The notes beneath the pieces are model-generated. The model searched no databases, was not told the origin of the DNA, and worked only from the letters and a program-made list of their open reading frames with translations. A stretch of 64,000 nucleotides of DNA, from positions 31,986 through 95,985 of the forward strand of contig DATFRP010000359.1 of the NCBI GenBank assembly GCA_035263125.1, read 5' to 3'. Made by a program: the position numbers and the translations under genes. Source of the stretch: Gp6-AA40 sp035263125 (lineage in GTDB: Bacteria; Acidobacteriota; Vicinamibacteria; Vicinamibacterales; UBA2999). Shown here one piece after another: positions 9,752-16,962 of this stretch. How positions within the stretch are numbered: the first letter of the stretch is position 1; each line of letters begins with the position of its first letter.

Positions 9752-10120
9752 TCAGAGTTCGAGCGTGTGCCTCGGCCCGAGGCCCTTCAGCAGCAGTTCA
9801 TCGGCTGTCGCGAGCCTCCACCCCCGAAGTCGCGCGTGCGCGGCAATCAGGCGATCGAAGGGGTCACGCGTCCATGAGAGATCGAGTGCGGAGCCGAACC
9901 ACGAGGCCGCAGGCGGATCGTCGAGCGTCCAGCGCTCGTCGACCGCGAGCATCTGCGCGTCGCCTCTTGGCAGCCTGAGACGTCCGGCTTCTTCCAGGAA
10001 TTGCAGTTCGAGCAAGTTTGCGGGCGAGATATAGAGGCGCCGCGCGCCACGCAGCAAGGGCGCCACACGACTACGACCCTGATCGAGCCAGATGAGCGCG
10101 TGCGTGTCGAGCAGGATCAC
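9752..10120 (-). CDS. vapC: PIN-domain ribonuclease toxin, VapC-like
   Basis: 122 residues from a GTG at 10120; longer in-frame starts read into the antitoxin gene and lack homology. The PIN fold acidic residues are all visible: D near residue 5 in LLDTHALIWL, E in NLLELQFL, D in TRDPFDRLIAAHA and D in ATADE. Such proteins are Mg-dependent RNases that cleave tRNA or rRNA when freed from antitoxin. The GTG overlaps the antitoxin stop by four bases (GTGA), the usual coupled layout. Subfamily assignment is by motif only. Confidence 0.87.
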   Translation of the reverse strand: MILLDTHALIWLDQGRSRVAPLLRGARRLYISPANLLELQFLEEAGRLRLPRGDAQMLAVDERWTLDDPPAASWFGSALDLSWTRDPFDRLIAAHARLRGWRLATADELLLKGLGPRHTLEL

Positions 10121-10371
10121 CGGCGCTTCCGCGCCCTCAAGCTCAGGCTGCGGGGCGTCCACGTCCAGCTCCACTGCCCTTCGGCAACCGCAGGATCGAG
10201 CACTTCGATCTTCGGTTTTCGTCGCCCACTGCGCCGCGGGGCGTCCGAAGCCACGGACAGGCGAAAGCGCGTGCCGCGGCGCTCGATGATCACGTTGACC
10301 CCCTGTTCCGCCTCGTCCAACGCGTCAGACAACCGCTCACGAACGTGCGCGACTGTATAGCGCTTGTTCAT
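10117..10371 (-). CDS. type II antitoxin, Phd/YefM-like
   Basis: 84 residues: MNKRYTVAHVRERLSDALDEAEQGVNVIIERRG is the dimerisation and DNA-binding fold of Phd/YefM-type antitoxins, followed by a basic, toxin-binding tail rich in W and R. It precedes the PIN toxin and overlaps it by four bases. It would neutralise the toxin and repress their shared promoter. The promoter region (10372-10439) contains TTGTACATTGTACACC-like repeats just before the ATG, a plausible operator. Confidence 0.8.
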   Translation of the reverse strand: MNKRYTVAHVRERLSDALDEAEQGVNVIIERRGTRFRLSVASDAPRRSGRRKPKIEVLDPAVAEGQWSWTWTPRSLSLRARKRR

Positions 10372-10373
10372 GC

Positions 10374-10392
10374 TTGTACATTGTACACCATT
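10374..10392. promoter_or_regulatory. candidate antitoxin operator, GTACA repeats
   Basis: Immediately upstream of the antitoxin ATG the sequence reads TGTACATTGTACACC, two TGTACA half-palindromes nine bases apart (about 10376-10389). Overlapping palindromes at this position are typical autoregulatory operators of type II toxin-antitoxin operons. This is inferred from position and symmetry only. Confidence 0.45.
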
Positions 10393-10439
10393 GCACGATT
10401 CACGCGTGGGGGCGCGAACCTATCCGATTCGCGATCGCC

Positions 10440-12164
10440 TCATTTGCTCAACGCGTCGGCGGTCACGAATCGGGGCTCGATATCGACAGGCACGCCTTTC
10501 AGCTTATCGAGCACCGCCTGCACCGGCGGTCGCACGACGCCGAGCGTATCCATCATCTGCCTGGCGGCCGCGTAGTCGCCCTTCGCCTGCATCGTCATGA
10601 TGTCGCGGGTGAGGTCGATGACGTTCTGCTTGATGCGTTCGTCGTTGACGGCAAAGGTACCGTTCGGCGCGGTCGTGAGGCCGCCGTGATCGAGGAAGTA
10701 ATTGAGCTGGATCGCCACGCCGCGGCCGTGGGCTTCGGTGATGCCGAAGCGGATCGACCGGAACATCGACGCGAGATACGTCGTGTACATCGTGGTGGCG
10801 TACGCCTTGTCGAGCTTCTCGCGATCGACCAGGAATCGCATCGCGAAGAGCCCCGAGACGTCGGCTTTGGCTTCTTCGATCGTGCTGTAGATCTCTTTGA
10901 ACTCCTGCCGCACTGTCGTCTTTTTTCCGCCCACGACGATGTTGTGCGGGCCGAGGCCGTGCATCAGCTCGTGCATCAGGATATGTGTGAAGAACGCGTC
11001 GAATGCGACGTGCTGCCGATCGTCGACGGCCAGCGCCACCTGCGCAATCGGCACCAGCACCATCTTGAACTTGGCCTCCTGCGTGTTCTTCAACATCACC
11101 CGCTTGGAGCCCTTCTCCTGAATCACGCGCTCGTCGTTGGGCAGATTGAAGGCGGCCGTCTGCACGCCACGGTTGCCGTCGCCCGCCGAGAAGACCGTGT
11201 TCACCACGCGGATTGGCGCCAACGCTCCGAGTTTCGGGTTGCGATATTTCGGATCGATAGGCAGGTTGTTCTCGATCTCCTGCAGCTCGGATCCGAATCG
11301 CGACAGCTTCTGCGTCTCGGCATCGTCTCTGATCGTGATGAACGATTCGAACGCAGCCTTGAAGTTGAACCACTCGTCCTCGTACACCTCGTACGGCCCG
11401 ATGGTCGGCTCGATGCTCGCATCGAGCGCCATCCAGGCGACGTCGCTCTCGTAGTAGTCGTCGGTCAGGAGCGCGGCTGCCCGTTTCTCGAGAAAGCTCT
11501 TGAGCGTCGGTTGTGTGGTCAGCGCTGCGGCTTCACGCAGCAGGCCCGAAACCTTGGTGAGATCGTCTTTGTACTCGACCGAATACGGCACAGGGATGAA
11601 CTTGCCGTCGGGTCCGCGCCGGATCACCGTGAAGAAGCCGACCGCTTTCTTGTGCTCGGCCGGAGACAGCGTCTTCAGCCAGGCCTCGATGTCGGCCTTG
11701 GTGGAATCGCCGGGATAGAAGTTCGCCTGCGGCGGCTTGGGAGGCGCGCCGGGGATGAACGGCTCGTTGTGATCGAGCCGCGACCACGGCCCTTTGTTGA
11801 TCGTGAAGTAGTGCAGCCGCGCCCGCCCGAGCGGCGATGTGTCGCGTGAGAGGTCCTGCCGCATTTTCTCGTTGCCGGCCCAGACCTGACGCAGGAAGAG
11901 CGGGTCCATCACTCTCGATGCCTCGACCATCTTCGCGAGCGCCTGCCGCTCGTTTGATGGGAGCGCCGAGATGTTGACTGCGAGATCGACCGGCGCGAAC
12001 CGCGCCGCCATCGTCTCGATCTTTTTGGTTTCGGGATCTGCGGGCGAAGTGGCTGCTGTCGTTGTTTCCACGGGTGCTGCCGTCGGTTGTGAACCGCCGC
12101 AGGCAATCGCTGCGGCTACGAACAAAGAGACCGGGAAAAGTGCGTGAGTCGTCCTCATCCGCAT
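10440..12164 (-). CDS. M49-like zinc peptidase, lipoprotein
   Basis: 574 residues from the ATG at 12164, which overlaps the yqgE stop by one base (TGATG). The frame stays open further upstream, but that part is antisense-like and has no homology. Lipoprotein signal with a lipobox ending IAC near residue 21. Zinc motif HELMHGLGPHNI near residue 400 and EEAKAD about 35 residues later match the HExxxH/EEXXAD arrangement of dipeptidyl peptidase III (M49), except that the first motif here is HExxH. Likely an envelope-anchored metallopeptidase; a true DPP III activity is not established. Confidence 0.82.
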   Translation of the reverse strand: MRMRTTHALFPVSLFVAAAIACGGSQPTAAPVETTTAATSPADPETKKIETMAARFAPVDLAVNISALPSNERQALAKMVEASRVMDPLFLRQVWAGNEKMRQDLSRDTSPLGRARLHYFTINKGPWSRLDHNEPFIPGAPPKPPQANFYPGDSTKADIEAWLKTLSPAEHKKAVGFFTVIRRGPDGKFIPVPYSVEYKDDLTKVSGLLREAAALTTQPTLKSFLEKRAAALLTDDYYESDVAWMALDASIEPTIGPYEVYEDEWFNFKAAFESFITIRDDAETQKLSRFGSELQEIENNLPIDPKYRNPKLGALAPIRVVNTVFSAGDGNRGVQTAAFNLPNDERVIQEKGSKRVMLKNTQEAKFKMVLVPIAQVALAVDDRQHVAFDAFFTHILMHELMHGLGPHNIVVGGKKTTVRQEFKEIYSTIEEAKADVSGLFAMRFLVDREKLDKAYATTMYTTYLASMFRSIRFGITEAHGRGVAIQLNYFLDHGGLTTAPNGTFAVNDERIKQNVIDLTRDIMTMQAKGDYAAARQMMDTLGVVRPPVQAVLDKLKGVPVDIEPRFVTADALSK

Positions 12165-12739
12165 CAATGCACCCCGGAGCTCGTCTGCAGCTTCGCGGGA
12201 TCGGTTCCCAACCTTCGAATCGCCGTCTCCCACATCTGCTCCGGCGGCACCCCGAAGATGAGCGACGGATCGACCTCGGTCGTGAGCCATGCTGACGCAG
12301 CAATCTCGTCGTCGAGTTGCCCCGGGCTCCACGCCGCGTAGCCGACGATGACCCGCGCGCTGTTCGAGGGAGGCATCTGCAGGAGCTGAAGCGTCAGCGC
12401 ACGCGAGACCGACAACAGCAGGCCAGGACAGATCTCGCGCTGCTCGTCGTCCGGTCCCTGGGCATCTGACATCAAGACCCAGGTGCTCTGCGGATCGACC
12501 GGCCCCCCGACCCACAAACGCAGGTTCGGATCGACTTTCACGGGCGGCTCGGTCATCACCATCTTGTGTGCCGGCTCGTCCATCTGGCGGTTGACGACGA
12601 GGCCGAACGCGCCTCGGTCGGTGTAGTCGCACAGCAGGACCACCGTGCGCGCGAAGTTCGGATCGGTCATCTGCGGCATCGACAGCAGAAGCAGCGGTGC
12701 TGGGCTTGGCCGATCGGGATCAGTCCGAATCTGTGTCAT
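12164..12739 (-). CDS. yqgE: YqgE/AlgH family protein (UPF0301)
   Basis: 191 residues. LLLSMPQMTDPNFARTVVLLC is the family's N-terminal signature, followed by GLVVNR, RLWVGGPVD and a C-terminal GYAAWSPGQLDDEIAASAWL segment. In gamma-proteobacteria this gene usually neighbours ruvX (yqgF); here ruvX is 46 kb away. The molecular role is unknown. It is downstream of queG by 24 bases and coupled to the M49-like gene. Confidence 0.92.
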   Translation of the reverse strand: MTQIRTDPDRPSPAPLLLLSMPQMTDPNFARTVVLLCDYTDRGAFGLVVNRQMDEPAHKMVMTEPPVKVDPNLRLWVGGPVDPQSTWVLMSDAQGPDDEQREICPGLLLSVSRALTLQLLQMPPSNSARVIVGYAAWSPGQLDDEIAASAWLTTEVDPSLIFGVPPEQMWETAIRRLGTDPAKLQTSSGVH

Positions 12740-12763
12740 GGGCAGCGGTCGCGACCAGTGGGA

Positions 12764-13855
12764 TCATACCCGGGACTCGGGATCAGTGTAGGACGGGTCC
12801 TGCGTTTTCGACCCACCCATCTGCGTTCGGCCACGCGCCCAGGACACATGTTCTCGGACCATCGGGTCTTCTGCCGACGGTCGATCGGACCCGCTCTCGT
12901 CCAGAGCACGGACGGCCGCCTCATCACCACTATTGCCAATCGCGATCGCGAGATTGCGCCGCAAGCCGCTCAGCTTCGCCCGCGTCATCGGTCCTCCCCT
13001 GATGAGCGAGCGAAGCTCGAGATCGGACCGTCGCCACAAATCGACGAGGCGCGGCGCGTCGAGCCCGTTTCGCGGCTGCCACGCAGCATCGTCCGATCGT
13101 GGCGCGGGCTGGTTGTAGGGACAGACCTCCTGGCAGATGTCACAGCCGTATACGTGCGTGCCCATCATCGCGCGGAGCGGCTCGGGAATCGACGAGCGCA
13201 GCTCGATCGTCGCGTACGACAGGCACCGGTTCGAGTCGAGCACGCCAGGCTCGACGAGCGCCCCCGTCGGACACGCCTCAATGCACTTCGTGCAGCTGCC
13301 GCACTGCTCGAGCCCCTGGGGGTCCGGCTCGAGCGGCAGCGTGGTGATGATCTCGGCGAGGAACAGCCAGGACCCGATCTCGGCGTTGATGAGGCAGGTG
13401 TTCTTTCCAATCCAGCCGAGCCCCGCGTACTGCGCGTAGACCCGCTCCTGCACCGGCCCGGTATCGACGTACGCGCGCGCGTCGAAGGGCACATCCGCCT
13501 GCGTTCGCATCCATGCGAGCAATGCCTCGAGGCGGGCTTTGATCACGTCGTGATAGTCGTCGCCCCAGGCGTATCGAGAGACGCGCGCCACGGCAGGAGG
13601 CTGCGCGTCAGCGTAGGGACGGTCGGTGTTGTAGAGCGTGCCCGTGACGATGACGCTGCGGGCTCCGGGGACGACCTCGCGGACATCGGCTCGGCGATCC
13701 GCGGTCCGCGACATCCAGCTCATCTCGCCCGCGTAGCCGCGGGCCAGCCACTCCTGGAGGAAAGTGAGCTCTGGAAAGTCGTCGACCGGAGCGATGCCGC
13801 ACAGGTCAAAGCCGAGCGACGCGGCTTTCGATTTGATGGCGGCTGAAGTGAGCAT
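12764..13855 (-). CDS. queG: epoxyqueuosine reductase
   Basis: 363 residues, the usual length. Catalytic-loop Asp in YVDTGPVQER, and two [4Fe-4S] motif sets: CGSCTKCIEACPTGA plus a following C in NRCLSYATIE, and GCDICQEVCPYN. It is a cobalamin-dependent enzyme that reduces epoxyqueuosine to queuosine in tRNA anticodon wobble positions (Tyr, His, Asn, Asp). A C-terminal HEAT-like segment is present. Cytoplasmic. First gene of the queG-yqgE-M49-like minus-strand run. Confidence 0.96.
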   Translation of the reverse strand: MLTSAAIKSKAASLGFDLCGIAPVDDFPELTFLQEWLARGYAGEMSWMSRTADRRADVREVVPGARSVIVTGTLYNTDRPYADAQPPAVARVSRYAWGDDYHDVIKARLEALLAWMRTQADVPFDARAYVDTGPVQERVYAQYAGLGWIGKNTCLINAEIGSWLFLAEIITTLPLEPDPQGLEQCGSCTKCIEACPTGALVEPGVLDSNRCLSYATIELRSSIPEPLRAMMGTHVYGCDICQEVCPYNQPAPRSDDAAWQPRNGLDAPRLVDLWRRSDLELRSLIRGGPMTRAKLSGLRRNLAIAIGNSGDEAAVRALDESGSDRPSAEDPMVREHVSWARGRTQMGGSKTQDPSYTDPESRV

Positions 13856-13867
13856 CAGAACATCAGA

Positions 13868-13904
13868 CGCCGGGCCTGCAGAACAGGCCCGGCCTACACA
13901 GATT
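13868..13904. repeat. GCCGGGCC hairpin repeat, copy 1
   Basis: GCCGGGCCTG, a short loop and ACAGGCCCGGC form a strong hairpin followed by CTACAC. A nearly identical copy in the same orientation lies at 14951-14984, so the two flank the 13923-14906 gene as direct repeats. It may act as a terminator-like structure between genes but lacks a T-run. Confidence 0.72.
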
Positions 13905-13922
13905 GACTTTCCAGCGGTGGAG

Positions 13923-14906
13923 CTACTTCGACGAGGCCTCGGCGGCTTTCCTTTCCTCCGCGCGCGCGGCGCTCAGGATGTTCTTCAAGCCGTAGTTTCC
14001 CTCGTGACATTCATAGGGCATCATCGGCTCGGACGGATTCACTGTCAGCGGCATCGAGAACGTCCACGGCTTCGTCCACGTAGTCGGATCGTCGAGCGTG
14101 ACGTTCCAGCGAAGCTGTGTCGGGCTCACCGGCGTAAACCGCTCAATCACCTTCAGACGATCGGCGTTGGCGTTGCGGTACGCGCTGCGCGGCAGGAAGT
14201 TGGTCGTCTCGACGACCAGCGTGTCGCCCTCCCAGTGCCCGCGCGAGTAGCCCATGTCAGAGCGGATCTCCCTATTCACCTGCGTCGCCGGTACGAGCGG
14301 AATGAGCCGTGTGTCGTGGATCATCTCGTAGGTGATGGCGATGTATCCGGGGCCCTGCACGATCTGCGACGAGTTGCCGTAGATCGTCGGCATCCCTGAG
14401 GTCGGGAACCCGCGGGTGATGCAACGGTCGTAGAGACTGCGATCGGTGTACGAGTCGGAAGGCCCGCGGGTATTCCGCTTGCGGGCTTCGGCCGCGGCTT
14501 GCTGTCTCGCCTGGGCCTCGGGTGTCAGCGGCGGAATCTTGCCATCGGGGGGATCGATCACCATCCAGGCCTGTGCACCGTTCTCGATGTTCTTGTAGGC
14601 GACCTGCCACCAATTGTCCGGCGCTTCCGTGGGTCCGAGGAACGCGTTGATCGTCCGCTGAGCGGCCTCTCGCTTGATCTTCTGGAGCTCCTCGCCTTTG
14701 ATGTCGCTCAGATTGCGGCCTTCGAATTCTTTCGGCTTTTCGAGCGGAGTGCCGGCCTCGGTGAGGTTGGTGTAGTTGCCCTGGATGTCGGGATCACCCC
14801 ACGGTGTCCGCGGCGCTTTGTAGGTGTGCTGGGCGCGCAGCGGGATGGTGAAGATGGCCGCCGTGGTGACGGCAATCGTCGCGGCAATGAGGCGGCTGTA
14901 TGCCAT
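13923..14906 (-). CDS. secreted acidobacterial protein of unknown function (WGDPDIQG family)
   Basis: 327 residues; signal peptide 1-25 (AYSRLIAATIAVTTAAIFT...RAQ). N-terminal PRTPWGDPDIQGNYTN and C-terminal YECHEGNYGLKNILSAARAEE are hallmarks of a large, uncharacterised exported family abundant in Acidobacteriota. The middle shares SLYDRCITRG, YGN, YEMIHDTRLIPL and GHWEGDTLVVET with the divergent neighbour at 15029, so the two are paralogues. The conserved CH and paired Cys-His residues could bind metal, which is speculation. Flanked by direct hairpin repeats. Confidence 0.75.
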   Translation of the reverse strand: MAYSRLIAATIAVTTAAIFTIPLRAQHTYKAPRTPWGDPDIQGNYTNLTEAGTPLEKPKEFEGRNLSDIKGEELQKIKREAAQRTINAFLGPTEAPDNWWQVAYKNIENGAQAWMVIDPPDGKIPPLTPEAQARQQAAAEARKRNTRGPSDSYTDRSLYDRCITRGFPTSGMPTIYGNSSQIVQGPGYIAITYEMIHDTRLIPLVPATQVNREIRSDMGYSRGHWEGDTLVVETTNFLPRSAYRNANADRLKVIERFTPVSPTQLRWNVTLDDPTTWTKPWTFSMPLTVNPSEPMMPYECHEGNYGLKNILSAARAEERKAAEASSK

Positions 14907-14950
14907 GGCGACTCCGGACTGATCGCCATGATATTGCCACAGTCCCTTGA

Positions 14951-14984
14951 ACGCCGGGCCCAGAGAACAGGCCCGGCCTACACG
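14951..14984. repeat. GCCGGGCC hairpin repeat, copy 2
   Basis: Second copy of the hairpin at 13868-13904, same strand orientation: GCCGGGCCC, loop, ACAGGCCCGGCCTACACGA. It sits between the two divergently transcribed paralogues, in the 122-base space that must hold both promoters. Confidence 0.7.
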
Positions 14985-15028
14985 AATCGATGGGTTTAGA
15001 TGTACCCTGGCGCGCCAAGGAGATTTGA

Positions 15029-16084
15029 ATGAAGCGTCGAGTCGTGACCGGTTTCGTCGCCGCCGGAGTTGCTGCCATCTTCATGTGTTCGCCGGCGCCA
15101 GCCAGCGCCCAGGCGAAAGGGTCGGCCGATGCGATCGCCGCCAAACGCGTCAACCCGCACTGGAAGGCGCCGCGCAACGCCTGGGGCCAGCCCGATCTCG
15201 AAGGCATCTGGACGACCGACGACATGCGAGGCATCCCGATCTCGCGCCCCGCGCAATTCGGCACGCGCGAGTACATGACGGACGAGGAGTTCGCGGCGCG
15301 CGCGAAGCAGCGGCAGGGCGCCCGCAACGTCGACGATGCCAGGACGGGCACATTCCGAAACGAGGAAGGCACTCGTTCGTTCAGCTACACCTCGATGGTG
15401 ACCGATCCATCAGACGGCCGCGTCCCCGCGCTGACCCCCGCCGCACGCGCGCGGCCACGCCTTCAGGGATCGTTCGGCGTGGGACCGTGGGAGAAGGTGC
15501 AGGACTTCTCGCTCTACGACCGCTGCATCACACGCGGTGCGGTCGGCTCGTTCATGCCGGCCGTCTATGGAAACGGCGCGCGCATCATGCAGACACCCGA
15601 CTCGGTCGTCATCAGCTACGAGATGGTGCACGACACACGCGTGATTCCGCTCGACGGACGTCCGCCGATCGGCGACGGCATTCACCTGTTCATGGGCGAT
15701 TCCCGCGGCCACTATGAGGGCGACACGCTCGTCATCGAATCACGCAACTTCACCGACAGAACGGGGGTCGGCGGCGCGCAGCACAGCGAAGGACTGCGGA
15801 TGGTCGAACGTTTGACGCGGATCGACCCGGAGATGATCGACTACGAAATCCACATCGACGATCCCGCCACCTTCACCAGGCCCTGGACGATGCGGATGAC
15901 GATCACCAGCCAGCCGGGCTATCAGATTTACGAATACAGCTGTCACGAAGGCAATAACGCGATGCGCAATGCGCTGAGCGCCGAGCGCGCCTATGAGAAA
16001 GCGGCGGCGGAGGCGAAGGAAAAGGGACTGCCACCACCGGAGCGGGTGTTTGAACAGGTTAACGGACCTGATCGGGCGAGGTAG
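15029..16084 (+). CDS. secreted acidobacterial protein of unknown function (WGDPDIQG family)
   Basis: 351 residues with AAGGAGA ribosome site and signal peptide 1-27 (...PAPASAQ). Family motifs: NAWGQPDLEGIWTTDD, FSLYDRCITRG, YGNGARIMQ, YEMVHDTRVIPLDGR, GDSRGHYEGDTLVIES, and a C-terminal YEYSCHEGNNAMRNALSAER. About 40 percent similar by eye to the protein at 13923-14906, with which it diverges. Function is unknown; exported. Immediately downstream lies the GTCAAAGG repeat arm. Confidence 0.77.
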   Translation: MKRRVVTGFVAAGVAAIFMCSPAPASAQAKGSADAIAAKRVNPHWKAPRNAWGQPDLEGIWTTDDMRGIPISRPAQFGTREYMTDEEFAARAKQRQGARNVDDARTGTFRNEEGTRSFSYTSMVTDPSDGRVPALTPAARARPRLQGSFGVGPWEKVQDFSLYDRCITRGAVGSFMPAVYGNGARIMQTPDSVVISYEMVHDTRVIPLDGRPPIGDGIHLFMGDSRGHYEGDTLVIESRNFTDRTGVGGAQHSEGLRMVERLTRIDPEMIDYEIHIDDPATFTRPWTMRMTITSQPGYQIYEYSCHEGNNAMRNALSAERAYEKAAAEAKEKGLPPPERVFEQVNGPDRAR

Positions 16085-16098
16085 CTCGGGGCGCGCTA

Positions 16099-16192
16099 GG
16101 TCAAAGGTCAAAGGTCAAAGGTCAAAAGGCAAAGGTAAGGTCAAAGGTGTAGGTGTAGGTGTAGGTGTAGGTGCAGGTGTAGGTGCTAGGGG
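16099..16192. repeat. left arm of the four-helix-bundle cassette: GTCAAAGG and GTAGGT arrays
   Basis: Four tandem GTCAAAG units, a GGCAAAGGTAAGGTCA core, then seven GTAGGT-type hexamers (16147-16190). The reverse complement of 16822-16916 has the same order: GGGCAAAGG units, GGCAAAGGTAAGGTCA, then TAGGTC hexamers. The two arms are therefore inverted repeats around the gene at 16378. Confidence 0.85.
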
Positions 16193-16377
16193 ACGGGGGG
16201 ATTCGTCCCAGGTTCCGGGTCGATTCGTTGCCCCTCTCCCCCTCATCGATCGCAATCCCTGCGTACATCTACGAGCAGAACGCTTCCACTTTTTCAATCG
16301 ACCGACACGCGCATTCTAGGTTCTCGCGGTATTCGACGCTTCGACGTCACGGCACCGCGCATGCAGTTCGTGATGTC

Positions 16378-16782
16378 ATGGACAGACACGACCCGAACGG
16401 CATCGACGAACGCTCCTTCCGCTTCTATCGCGACGTTCTCGAGTTCGTTGAGCCGATCCCGAGAGGACCGAAAACCGATGGACTCGTCAAACAGCTCGTC
16501 GACGCGTCTGGGTCGATCGGGAACAACCGCGAAGAGGCGCTGGGGGGATCATCGCGGAAGGAATTCATCCGCTACAACGAAATCGCCCTGCGCAGCGCCA
16601 ATGAGAGCGCTCGATGGCTGCGCGCCTGCGCAGCCCGACGACTGGGCGCGCGCGAAAAGTGCCTGGCCCTTCTCGACGAGGCACGCCAGGAGGCTCGAAT
16701 CCTCGCGCAGATCGTCATCACATCGAAACAACGTTCCGCGCGCGACAATTCCGACGAGTGTCAGTCGGATGATGAGACCTAG
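16378..16782 (+). CDS. four-helix-bundle protein, S23/IVP family
   Basis: 134 residues from the ATG at 16378; an upstream in-frame start at 16183 would read through the repeat region and is rejected. The pattern FRFYRDVLEFVEPIPRG, LVKQLVDASGSIGNNREEALGG, EFIRYNEIALRSANESARWL and a final EARILAQIV helix match PF05635 (23S rRNA intervening-sequence protein, also related to Avd of diversity-generating retroelements). Such proteins form pentameric barrels that bind nucleic acid. The gene stands alone between 90-base inverted repeats, unlike the classical location inside a 23S rRNA gene. No reverse transcriptase is nearby. Confidence 0.82.
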   Translation: MDRHDPNGIDERSFRFYRDVLEFVEPIPRGPKTDGLVKQLVDASGSIGNNREEALGGSSRKEFIRYNEIALRSANESARWLRACAARRLGAREKCLALLDEARQEARILAQIVITSKQRSARDNSDECQSDDET

Positions 16783-16821
16783 GACCGGGTGCATAACAGA
16801 GCCCGCCCGGCACGTGCGCCT

Positions 16822-16916
16822 GAACCTACACCTATAGATCTAGATCTAGACCTAGACCTAGACCTAGACCTAGACCTAAACTTCTGACCTTACCTTTGCC
16901 CTTTGCCCTTTACCCT
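16822..16916. repeat. right arm of the four-helix-bundle cassette: CTAGAC array and CCTTTGCC units
   Basis: CCTACACC, seven CTAGAC/CTAGAT hexamers (16837-16877), TGACCTTACCTTTGCC and two further CCTTT units. It is the inverted counterpart of the 16099-16192 arm: identical in the central TGACCTTACCTTTGCC word, with divergent hexamer sequence. It ends 46 bases from the AraC-type regulator stop. Confidence 0.85.
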
Positions 16917-16962
16917 ACGCACTTCACTTCAGCACCGCCCGCCGCTGCATCGCCCACGCATC

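Noticed and set aside
10374..11849. 491-residue open frame on the plus strand
   Set aside because: Antisense of the M49-like gene, which has a lipobox and zinc motif; the plus-strand protein is Arg/His-rich with no recognisable domain.
16147..16190. CRISPR array
   Set aside because: Direct hexamer repeats without spacers; no cas genes.
16183..16377. N-terminal extension of the four-helix-bundle gene
   Set aside because: Reads from the repeat arm, has no helical pattern or homology; the ATG at 16378 gives a normal family length.
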